Made by a program: the position numbers and the translations under genes
Part shown: one piece after another, positions 1 to 7,525 of the stretch
Layout of the letters: every line of letters starts with the position of its first letter
Numbering within the stretch: position 1 is the stretch's first letter
Source of the DNA: CAJQQK01 sp963696075
Lineage (GTDB): Bacteria; Pseudomonadota; Alphaproteobacteria; Rhizobiales; Hyphomicrobiaceae
Reading direction: 5' to 3'
NCBI GenBank assembly: GCA_963696075.1
Contig: CAVOJD010000008.1
Location: 62,001-126,000 of the forward strand
DNA length: 64,000 nucleotides
Notes under the pieces: generated by a model
Told to the model about the DNA's origin: nothing
Seen by the model: the letters and a program-made list of their open reading frames with translations, nothing else
The model's database searches: none

Positions 1-2
1 CC

Positions 3-392
3 GTGCTGTCTCCGACATTCTGGCCGATGATCATCGCCTGGATCATCATCGGTCTTGGGGTGTTGCTGGCGGCTTTCGCGGTGCTGCAACCGACGTTGGC
101 GTCGGCGATCGTCGATGAAGCCGAGGAACCGGACGATGCCGGTACCGCGGCGCCCTGGCTGCGCCTTCTGGCCAGCGCCGTGATGATGGTCGGGCTGGTG
201 CTGGTGACACCGACCCTCGGCCTTGTCTGGACGGCGATGATATGCTTCGCCGTGCTCTCGGTTATCATCCGGGCGCCGCGACCGTTTGTGTCGGCTATCG
301 TCGCGCTCGTTCTGCCTCTCGTTCTTTATGCCTTCTTCGCCCACGTCGCCGGCGTTGCCGTGCCGCAAGGTGAGTTCATCCGGCTGCCATGA
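3..392 (+). CDS. tctB: Tripartite tricarboxylate transporter small membrane subunit, TctB-like (5' end outside window)
   Basis: Small membrane subunit of a TTT-type secondary transporter, which works with TctA in the inner membrane and a periplasmic TctC binding protein. The visible 129 residues form about four hydrophobic segments (near residues 7-28, 52-70, 73-90 and 95-117), the usual TctB layout. The family is usually around 150-170 aa and the reading frame is open at the left edge, so the true start is probably upstream of the window; the GTG at position 3 is only the first available codon. Its stop overlaps the tctA start as ATGA, so the two are translationally coupled. The identification rests mainly on this coupling and topology, because TctB sequences are poorly conserved. 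The substrate (citrate, other carboxylates or aromatic acids) cannot be read from the sequence. Confidence 0.75.
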   Translation: MLSPTFWPMIIAWIIIGLGVLLAAFAVLQPTLASAIVDEAEEPDDAGTAAPWLRLLASAVMMVGLVLVTPTLGLVWTAMICFAVLSVIIRAPRPFVSAIVALVLPLVLYAFFAHVAGVAVPQGEFIRLP

Positions 393-1894
393 GTGTTCTC
401 GACAATATCTCCGCCGCGTTGCCGCTCGTTCTCAATCTGGAGAGCTTCCTGGCGCTCTTCATTGGGGTTGTCGTCGGCGTTGTCGCTGGCGCCATTCCCG
501 GTATGTCGGCAACGATGGCGGTCGCGCTGACGCTGCCCTTCACGTTCGCGCTGCAGCCGATTACGGGCATTCTGCTGCTGCTTGGTGTCTACAAGGGCGG
601 GATCTTTGGCGGGTGTATCCCGGCGATCCTGATCAAGACACCCGGGACGCCCGCCTCAAGCGCCACGATCCTTGACGGCTATCCGATGGCGGAGAAAGGC
701 GAGGCGGGCAAGGCGTTGGGCATGGCGCTTTATGCATCGTGCACGGCGGATGTGATGTCGAACCTGTCGCTGATCCTGTTTGCGGGTTGGCTTGCCTCGT
801 TCGCGCTCAGTTTCGGGCCGCCGGAATTCTTCACGTTGATCCTGTTCTCACTCACGATCATTGCGGGTGTCTCGGGCCAGAACCTGCTGCTGGGGCTGCT
901 GTCGGCCGCGCTCGGTTTGCTGCTCGCGACCGTCGGGCTGGACCTCGTCTATGGGACGAACCGGTTCAACCTCAATGATCCCAACCTGATGGGTGGGCTC
1001 AACTTCATTGCCGTGCTGATCGGGTTGTTCGCGATCCCGGAAATCCTGGCGTACGTTTGGAATCCGAAGTCGCAGGATGGCGCGGTGCGCTCGATCGGGA
1101 GCCAGTACGTTACGTTTGCCGAGTACAAACGCTGCTTCCGGACCATTATGCGCGGCGGGCTGATCGGCGTTGTGCTCGGAAGTATTCCAGGGATCGGGGC
1201 GGCGCCGGCGGCGTTTCTGTCTTACAGCGAAGCGCGGCGCAACTCGCCGAACAAGGACAACTTCGGCAAGGGCGAAATTGAAGGGGTTGCCGCATCGGAA
1301 GCCGGCAACAACGGGGTGTGCGGGGCAACCCTCATTCCGCTGCTGGCGCTCGGGGTGCCGGGGGACGTGATCACGGCGATTATCATTGGCGCCTTCATGA
1401 TCCACGGCCTGCAACCCGGCCCGATGATGTTCGTTGCCAACGCCAACATCATCTACGCGCTGTTCATGGGGCTCATCATCAGTTCCGTGCTGCTGCTGGT
1501 GGTTGGCTCTGTCGCGATCCGGGCGTTTCGATATATCGCGGAAGTGCCGCGGGCTGTTCTGATGCCGGCGGTGTTTACGCTGTGCGTGTACGGGGTTTAT
1601 GCGGTCAACAACAGCGTGTTCGACATCGGCGTGATGTTCGCCATGGGGTGGCTCGGCTATTTCATGATGCGCAACAACATTCCCGCCGCGCCGTTCCTCA
1701 TCGCGTTCATTCTCGGACCCTTGCTGGAAGACAACTTCCGGCAGGCGATGTTGATGTCAGGTGGGAGCGGGACAATCTTGTTCCGGTCGCCGATCACATG
1801 GTTCTTCTGGGCATTGACGGCGATTACGGTGCTTGCCCTCGTGCGCGCCAATTTCAGCGCGGATGCCCGCGCCAAATATCTCAGAGGAAGCTGA
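389..1894 (+). CDS. tctA: Tripartite tricarboxylate transporter large permease, TctA family
   Basis: Large permease subunit of a TTT transporter. The 501-aa protein has the normal family length and is hydrophobic throughout. It carries the family's glycine/proline-rich motifs: a GAIPGMSATM-type segment near residue 36 and a second, related GSIPGIGAAPAAF segment near residue 265, reflecting the internal duplication of TctA. It starts in an ATGA overlap with tctB and is followed 73 bases after its stop by a DUF3604 gene on the same strand, so the three may be one operon. No tctC binding-protein gene is visible; it could lie left of the window. The carboxylate transported is unknown. Confidence 0.95.
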   Translation: MSVLDNISAALPLVLNLESFLALFIGVVVGVVAGAIPGMSATMAVALTLPFTFALQPITGILLLLGVYKGGIFGGCIPAILIKTPGTPASSATILDGYPMAEKGEAGKALGMALYASCTADVMSNLSLILFAGWLASFALSFGPPEFFTLILFSLTIIAGVSGQNLLLGLLSAALGLLLATVGLDLVYGTNRFNLNDPNLMGGLNFIAVLIGLFAIPEILAYVWNPKSQDGAVRSIGSQYVTFAEYKRCFRTIMRGGLIGVVLGSIPGIGAAPAAFLSYSEARRNSPNKDNFGKGEIEGVAASEAGNNGVCGATLIPLLALGVPGDVITAIIIGAFMIHGLQPGPMMFVANANIIYALFMGLIISSVLLLVVGSVAIRAFRYIAEVPRAVLMPAVFTLCVYGVYAVNNSVFDIGVMFAMGWLGYFMMRNNIPAAPFLIAFILGPLLEDNFRQAMLMSGGSGTILFRSPITWFFWALTAITVLALVRANFSADARAKYLRGS

Positions 1895-1967
1895 GGCTTT
1901 CAGACAGTCGCGTGGCGCCGGCCGGGAGGGCGGGGCCAAACGCAAAAACACGCCAGGAGTGAGAGAC

Positions 1968-4232
1968 GTGCCCTATTCCGATTTTCGTCCCGAGTTGATG
2001 GGGAGTGCGACGCTCGAGCCGAAAGGTCCGTTCGAGGCGGGCTCGTATCAAAGCCTGACGCTGACCTATACGGCCGGTCGTTTCGGCATTGATGATACGG
2101 GATCGCTCAAGATCGGGTTCCGGTTTGCAACAGACTTCGGGCCGGTGCAGTTCGATGATCCGAAGGCGCCGGGGTACACCACGGTCGAGGCGTCCAACGG
2201 GGCGACGCTGGAATGCCGGTGGGAGTTCAAGCGCAACATCCGGCCGTGGAGCCGGTCGCTCTATATCGGCATCATGAAGCACTTCCTGAAACCGGGCGAT
2301 ACGATCACGATCCGGTTCGGGGATACGCGCGAAGGCTCGCCCGGCATCCGGATGCAGACCTACTGCGAGAAAGAGTTCGAGTTCCGCGTGCTCACCGATG
2401 CGATCGCGACCTATGACTACGTTGCGCTGCCCGAGAGCCCGAAGGTGGAGATCGTGCCGGGGCCGGGGGTGACGTGGCAGGCGGCCGTGCCGACGATGGT
2501 GCGGGTCGGCGCGCCGTTCGCCTTGAAGGTTCGTTCGACGGACAAGTGGGGCAATCCGTCGGACAAGTCCGATCAGGCGCTGCAGTTCGAGATCGAGGGG
2601 GCTGCGATCGAGGGATTGCCGTCCGGCGGTGACGCCAAGACCGGGTCGTTTGCTGTCATCGCTGACGGATTGAAGATGGGCGCGGCGGGCGAAAGCGTCA
2701 TCATCGTCAAGGATGGGAGCGGGCAGGTGTTGACGCGCTCCAATCCCATTCGCGCGATCGTGGATGAGACGGGTGAGGGTGATGTCCACTTCTGGGCGGA
2801 TACGCACGGGCAGTCAAACGAGACGCTGGGCACGAACACGGCGCGGGACTATTTCATCTATGGGCGCGATAAGGCGTTTCTCGATGTGATGGGGCATCAG
2901 GGCAATGACTTCCAGATCACGGGATCGTTCTGGCGGCATCTCAATGAGCTGACGGCGGAGTTCGACATGCCGGGCGAATTCGTTTGTATCCCCGGCTATG
3001 AATGGTCGGCGAATACGGCGGTTGGGGGCGACCGCAACGTGCACTATCGCCATGAGGGCGAGACGATCCACCGGTCAAGCCATGCCCAGATCGCGGACCC
3101 GACCGATATGGTCGATGAAGAGGAAGACGCGCATGATGCGCATGACCTGTTCAAGAAGCTCAAGGGCAAGGATTGCGTCGTCGCGGCACATGTTGGCGGG
3201 CGCTATGCGGACATCACGTTTGCGCACGATGAAGGGCTCGAAGCCGCGGTCGAGGTGCACTCTTGCTGGGGGACGTTCGAGTGGATCGTGTGGGATGCGT
3301 TCGATAAAGGCTACCGGGTCGGCATCGTCGGTAATTCCGATGGTCATAAGGGGCGGCCGGGCGCCGATTTCCCGGGCGCCAGTTTCTTTGGCAGCCAGGG
3401 CGGACTGACGTGCTTCATCGCGCCAAGGCTCGATCGGGATGCGATCTTCAAGGCGATGCGGCGGCGGCATCATTATGCAACGACGGGCAACCGGATGCTG
3501 CTCGATGTCGGGGTCACTTGCGCGAATGATGCAACCGTGTTCCTCGAAAACCCGCCGGGTCACGGCGGGGCGACGGAGACGGCGCGGCGGCTGCGCATGG
3601 GCGATGTGGCCAAGGTGTCAGACGAGGCTGTCAGGCTCGATGTCGCGGTGGTCGGGTCGGCGCCGATCGAGCGGCTCGATATTTTCCGGGGACGTGATCT
3701 CATCGAGACAATCCGGCCATTCGGTGAGGCGGATCTTGGCGGCCGTATCCGGATGACGATGGAGGGGGCGGAGTATCGAGGTCGCGCGCGGACGACGACG
3801 TGGGATGGCTCGCTCAAGGTGACGGGTAACACGATCGCGCGGGCGGAGATGTTCAATAACTGGAACCTCGATCGTGGCATCCAGTCGGCTTCCGGTGACG
3901 GCGTCGCCTGGAAGGCGGTGACGACGGGCAATACGTGCGGCATCGATCTATGGCTCGGCGAGACGGCCGGAGGTGCGTTGGAGATTGAGACGAAACATGT
4001 GGCGGCGAATATTGGGATCGACGACATCGGGATCGAGGATATCGTCTTCGATGGCGGCGGGCTGGAGCGGATGGTGAAGGTCTACCGGTTGCCGGATGCG
4101 CCAGCGGTGACGCGGATGACGCACAGCGCAGATATTGCCGTTGCCGAAAGTGGCGATACGCCGATCTTCGTGCGGGTGACGCAGGTCGATGGCCATAAGG
4201 CGTGGTCGAGCCCGGTCTACCTGTTTCGCTGA
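1968..4232 (+). CDS. DUF3604 family protein, putative metal-dependent hydrolase
   Basis: A 754-aa protein with no obvious signal peptide. The start is the GTG at 1968, which has an AGGAG eight bases upstream; the open frame extends further left but only into the end of tctA. The central part looks like a DUF3604 (PHP-like) metal-binding core. It has an HFWADTHGQS motif near residue 273, an EWSANTAVGG segment, a VAAHVGGRYA histidine motif, an acidic EVHSCWGTFEW segment and a GIVGNSDGHKGRPG motif near residue 453, typical of metal-coordinating His/Asp clusters. The flanks look like beta-rich domains. DUF3604 proteins are thought to be hydrolases, but no reaction is established that I know of. 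Its position behind tctBA suggests it acts on, or releases, the transported compound; that is inference. Confidence 0.7.
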   Translation: MPYSDFRPELMGSATLEPKGPFEAGSYQSLTLTYTAGRFGIDDTGSLKIGFRFATDFGPVQFDDPKAPGYTTVEASNGATLECRWEFKRNIRPWSRSLYIGIMKHFLKPGDTITIRFGDTREGSPGIRMQTYCEKEFEFRVLTDAIATYDYVALPESPKVEIVPGPGVTWQAAVPTMVRVGAPFALKVRSTDKWGNPSDKSDQALQFEIEGAAIEGLPSGGDAKTGSFAVIADGLKMGAAGESVIIVKDGSGQVLTRSNPIRAIVDETGEGDVHFWADTHGQSNETLGTNTARDYFIYGRDKAFLDVMGHQGNDFQITGSFWRHLNELTAEFDMPGEFVCIPGYEWSANTAVGGDRNVHYRHEGETIHRSSHAQIADPTDMVDEEEDAHDAHDLFKKLKGKDCVVAAHVGGRYADITFAHDEGLEAAVEVHSCWGTFEWIVWDAFDKGYRVGIVGNSDGHKGRPGADFPGASFFGSQGGLTCFIAPRLDRDAIFKAMRRRHHYATTGNRMLLDVGVTCANDATVFLENPPGHGGATETARRLRMGDVAKVSDEAVRLDVAVVGSAPIERLDIFRGRDLIETIRPFGEADLGGRIRMTMEGAEYRGRARTTTWDGSLKVTGNTIARAEMFNNWNLDRGIQSASGDGVAWKAVTTGNTCGIDLWLGETAGGALEIETKHVAANIGIDDIGIEDIVFDGGGLERMVKVYRLPDAPAVTRMTHSADIAVAESGDTPIFVRVTQVDGHKAWSSPVYLFR

Positions 4233-4256
4233 GCGCTGAGCGATGAGTTTTACGAC

Positions 4257-4985
4257 TCAGGTCGGGATCACCATGGTTATGCCAGCGATCAGCAGCAGGA
4301 CGATGACGAGTTGCTGGTAGCGCCGGTCGTTGAGGCGGCGATAGGCTGCAGCGCCGAGGATTGCGCCGGCGATTGTGGCGGGCAGCATTGTCGGCGCGGT
4401 CCAGGCGAAGTTCGGGTCGAGGCGGTCCTGGGCGGCCGAGATGATCAGCATCGCGCTCAGTGTTACGAGGTTGAAGACCTGGATGAGCGCGCGCTTTTCG
4501 GTGGCTGACCAGGACTGCAGGGCCGCCCACATGATGACTGGCGGCCCGGGGATGCCGGCGATGCCGCCAGCAACGCCGCCGAGCAAACCAGCCACGAGAT
4601 TGCCGATCGGGTGACGTTTGATGAAACGCCAACTCTCGGGCAGGGCAAGGGCGAAGAGGGAATAGGCGATCAGGATGCAGCCGACGCCGAATTTGAAAAG
4701 ACCGATGGGAAGCGGTGGGATCAGCCATAGCGCAATCGCAATTCCGGCGAGGCCGGCGATCACGATGGGCACGAGCTGGCGCCAGTGGAGGCCATAGCGC
4801 AGTGCGCTGATGGCCTGGATCTGACTGGCGATGCCGGCCAAGGCCGCGAGCTGGGCTGCGAGCAGGGGCGAGGCCACGAAAAGGACGATCGGCAGCGTGA
4901 CGAGACCGGCGCCGAAGCCCGATAGGCCGCAGAGGAAGCCGCCTGCAAGGCCGCCAGCCAGGAAATAAATGAAAATGGGGTCCAA
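4257..4985 (-). CDS. TauE/SafE family sulfite/organosulfonate exporter-like membrane protein
   Basis: A 242-aa, almost entirely hydrophobic protein with about eight predicted membrane segments. It has the two glycine-rich repeats typical of TauE/SafE (GGLAGGFLCGLSGFGAGLVTLP at the N-terminus and a GGVAGGIAGIPGPPVIMW segment around residues 128-146). Members export sulfite, sulfoacetate or other small anions across the inner membrane. The start is the TTG at 4985, with no strong ribosome site in front of it. The gene converges on the DUF3604 gene with a 24-base gap and has no transcription partner. The exported compound cannot be deduced. Confidence 0.85.
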   Translation of the reverse strand: MDPIFIYFLAGGLAGGFLCGLSGFGAGLVTLPIVLFVASPLLAAQLAALAGIASQIQAISALRYGLHWRQLVPIVIAGLAGIAIALWLIPPLPIGLFKFGVGCILIAYSLFALALPESWRFIKRHPIGNLVAGLLGGVAGGIAGIPGPPVIMWAALQSWSATEKRALIQVFNLVTLSAMLIISAAQDRLDPNFAWTAPTMLPATIAGAILGAAAYRRLNDRRYQQLVIVLLLIAGITMVIPT

Positions 4986-5226
4986 GAGCGTGTCCGCTGC
5001 CTAGGGTTTCGGGCGAGGGGACTGCTTAGCCGGAATCGCTCGCGAGGACTACCGGGTGAGGTCGGTCGTTCGGTGGAAGGGGCCGATGTTTGATGCGGCG
5101 AGATCGTGCTGGGGCACATAGGCCGGTATTTTTACATCGCGGCAGCCCGTCCCGGTCCAAAGTGTCAGGGATGTGCCCGGTCGTTCACCGACGCCTGGGC
5201 ACCCGCGCCAGTGCCCAACGACCACC
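4986..5226. other. Intergenic stretch containing the GC-skew switch point
   Basis: No gene is seen here. It lies between two leftward genes. On the given strand bases are G-rich up to about 5130 and C-rich from about 5150 onward, and this change persists to both ends of the window. I looked for a dif-like recombination site or an AT-rich origin and found neither. Confidence 0.6.
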
Positions 5227-6360
5227 TCAAACCTTCTCGATCGCCAGATAGCAGTGCACGTAGTCCATCGCATGGCCCTCCGGATCATCAGCGACGAGGT
5301 CTTCATAGCTCTGGTAGAACTCATCAACGATGGCCGCCCGCTCGTCCGCTGACCGCGAGGGCTCCAACGCGGAGGCAAACACCGTCTCGCTCCACGACCG
5401 CAGCGTCGGGATATACGAGACCGCGAACTCCCTGGCGCTCATCTTGCCCCCCGCCGCCTCGAACGCGGCCCGGTAGGGACACTTGACAAGGCCCGTGTGC
5501 GCCGAGATCAACCTCAGCCCCGCCTTGTAGACCTCAGAGGTCTCGTCAACGAGTGGCGCGGAAAATTCTTCCTTGGTCCGGTAGAATTGCGAGAACGTCG
5601 CGTTGATGTATTCCGAATGCCCGATGCGCCCTTTGTCCGCCATCCTCCGCCACAGCCGGTCGAATGTATCGAACATGTCGACTCCGCCGGTCCCGCCGAG
5701 ATAGCGGCCTTGCTCGTCCTTGCCGAAGTTCATGAACACGAGCCGTCCGCCCGGCACCAGTTCCTTCGCCCGCGCCAGCAGAATGCGCTCCCAGTCGGCT
5801 GCAGCCTGGTCCGTAAACGCCTTCAGCGCATCTCCATCCGCGCCCACCATATGGACGTGATTGGGAATCTCACACGGCTTCTCGGAAACGTAATGCATCG
5901 CCGTCGCCGAAAAGCCGAGGTCCAGCGTCTGGTCCGGCAGCAACTGGTGATGAAAGCCGATCCCGCAGGCATGAACGAACACCCCGTCGAACTCCTTGAG
6001 GTAGGTGTTCTCGGTCTGCCCATCGAGCCCTTGCATCGACTTGAACAGCGTCGAAAAATCGTTGCTGGCGAGATCCGTATAGGTGACCAGCACCTGCCAC
6101 CCCGGAAACCGCGCCTTGATTGCGGCAACCGTATCGCGCATCGCCTTCTTCGACGTGCCCCCGTCGGCCGCACCGAAATCAGCAATCTGAATGGCCCGTC
6201 CCCTTGCCGGCTCCGGCAGCGCCGCCACCGCCTCCAGCAGCATGCCCGACGCATTGTCGATGACATCCTTGGCCCCGCGCGTGCTGGCGCTGTAGTACCC
6301 GCCGCTCTTCATGGCGGTCGTCGCCGCCGTCTTGCCTGCCGACCCAGTAATGGCCTTCAC
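5227..6360 (-). CDS. SABATH-family SAM-dependent carboxyl methyltransferase
   Basis: A 378-aa protein resembling the SABATH (salicylate/jasmonate/IAA carboxyl methyltransferase) fold. From the N-terminus it shows GGYYSASTRGAKDVIDNA, the SAM-binding IADFGAADGGTSKKAM, TDLASNDFSTLFKSM, a VHACGIGFHHQLLPDQTLDLGFSATAMHYVS region equivalent to the family's SFYGRLFP and SSxSLHWLS motifs, and RAKELVPGGRLVFMNFG. Family members methylate carboxyl groups of small acids, or N atoms in the caffeine pathway. The frame is open up to an ATG at 6441; I chose the GTG at 6360 because the conserved part begins about 16 residues later and this leaves room for the divergent promoters. The ATG at 6312 is another option. 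It diverges from the dipeptidase operon. The substrate is unknown. SABATH enzymes are best known from plants. Confidence 0.8.
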   Translation of the reverse strand: MKAITGSAGKTAATTAMKSGGYYSASTRGAKDVIDNASGMLLEAVAALPEPARGRAIQIADFGAADGGTSKKAMRDTVAAIKARFPGWQVLVTYTDLASNDFSTLFKSMQGLDGQTENTYLKEFDGVFVHACGIGFHHQLLPDQTLDLGFSATAMHYVSEKPCEIPNHVHMVGADGDALKAFTDQAAADWERILLARAKELVPGGRLVFMNFGKDEQGRYLGGTGGVDMFDTFDRLWRRMADKGRIGHSEYINATFSQFYRTKEEFSAPLVDETSEVYKAGLRLISAHTGLVKCPYRAAFEAAGGKMSAREFAVSYIPTLRSWSETVFASALEPSRSADERAAIVDEFYQSYEDLVADDPEGHAMDYVHCYLAIEKV

Positions 6361-6539
6361 TCCTATAACCGCAACCCGATGCTCAACTGCGCGAAACTCA
6401 AGTGTAAGCTGATCACAACCGCTCCGTCGACCATCAAGCATGAAGCAGGCGTTCTTGGCCTCTCGTGTTTCCTGGCTCCAAGACCAATGCTAGGCTCGCT
6501 GAAACGCCACGAACTGCCGGCCCGGAGTGCACGCGAAAC

Positions 6540-7523
6540 ATGACCCAAACGCCCGTGATCGACTGTTTGCAGTTCGCGAACTGGTCCGAGGAGATTTTCC
6601 GCGAAATGCGCTCAGGCGGCGTCCACGCCGTCCACGCCACCATCCTCTATCACGGCGACTTCCGCGAAATGGTCCGCGAGATCGAGGCCTTCAACGCCTG
6701 GTTCGAAGCCCTTCCAGACCTGATCTTCCACGGCCGCACCGGCGACGACGTGCGCCGCGCCATGGCCGAAGACAAGACCGCGATCTTCTTCGGCATCCAG
6801 AACCCCGAGCCCCTCGAGGATGACCTCGGCCTGATCGAGATCTTCGCAACCCTCGGCCTCAGGTTCATGCAGCTCACCTATAACAACCAGTCCCTCTTGG
6901 GCTCCGGCTGGCAGGAACCGCGCGACGGCGGCATCACCAACTTCGGCCGCGAGGTCATTCGCGAAATGAACCGCACCGGCATCATGATCGACATGAGCCA
7001 CGCCGGCGAGAGAACCACCCTCGAAGCCATCGAACTCTCTGAACGCCCGATCGCCGTCACCCACGCCAACCCGCGCTTCTGGCGCGATGAAAAACGCAAC
7101 GTCTCCGACGACATCATCAACGCCTTGGAGCAGTCCGGCGGCATGCTCGGCTTCTCCCTTTACCCGCACCACCTCAAGGGCGGCTCCGCCTGCACGCTCC
7201 AGGAGTTCTGCGAAATGGCCGCCCGCGTCGCCGAGCGCCATGGCGCCGACATGCTCGGCATCGGCTCCGACCTCTGCCAGAACCGCACCGACTTCTGGGT
7301 CCAGTGGATGCGCGATGGCCGCTGGCGCAAGGTCTCCCCCCTGGCCGACGAAGCCTCGAAAGCAAAATTCCCCGAACCAACCTCCTGGTTCGCCTCCAAC
7401 AAGGACTTCCCCGGCATCGCCCAGGGCCTGCGCGACGTCGGCTTTTCCAAGGACGAGGTCGGCGGCATCATGGGCGGCAACTGGCTGCGCTTCTTCGACC
7501 AGACCTTCACGCGGAGCCCCTGA
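6540..7523 (+). CDS. Membrane dipeptidase (M19) family protein with non-canonical metal site
   Basis: A 327-aa cytoplasmic protein of the M19 dipeptidase family. It retains the second half of the metal site: MIDMSHAGERT, PIAVTHANPRFW and LGIGSDLCQN match the His, His and Asp ligands. The N-terminal His-x-Asp pair is missing (the segment reads VIDCLQFANWSEEIF), and the bridging Glu position reads GIQNPEPLEDD. From memory, the same departures occur in the M19-like protein of the Pseudomonas glycine betaine/sarcosine catabolic locus (PA5396 type), which this protein resembles along its length. It is therefore probably not a typical zinc dipeptidase. ATG 6540 is the first sensible start, with GGAG 12 bases upstream. 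Two bases separate its stop from the next gene, so the two are coupled. Confidence 0.85.
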   Translation: MTQTPVIDCLQFANWSEEIFREMRSGGVHAVHATILYHGDFREMVREIEAFNAWFEALPDLIFHGRTGDDVRRAMAEDKTAIFFGIQNPEPLEDDLGLIEIFATLGLRFMQLTYNNQSLLGSGWQEPRDGGITNFGREVIREMNRTGIMIDMSHAGERTTLEAIELSERPIAVTHANPRFWRDEKRNVSDDIINALEQSGGMLGFSLYPHHLKGGSACTLQEFCEMAARVAERHGADMLGIGSDLCQNRTDFWVQWMRDGRWRKVSPLADEASKAKFPEPTSWFASNKDFPGIAQGLRDVGFSKDEVGGIMGGNWLRFFDQTFTRSP

Positions 7524-7525
7524 CC

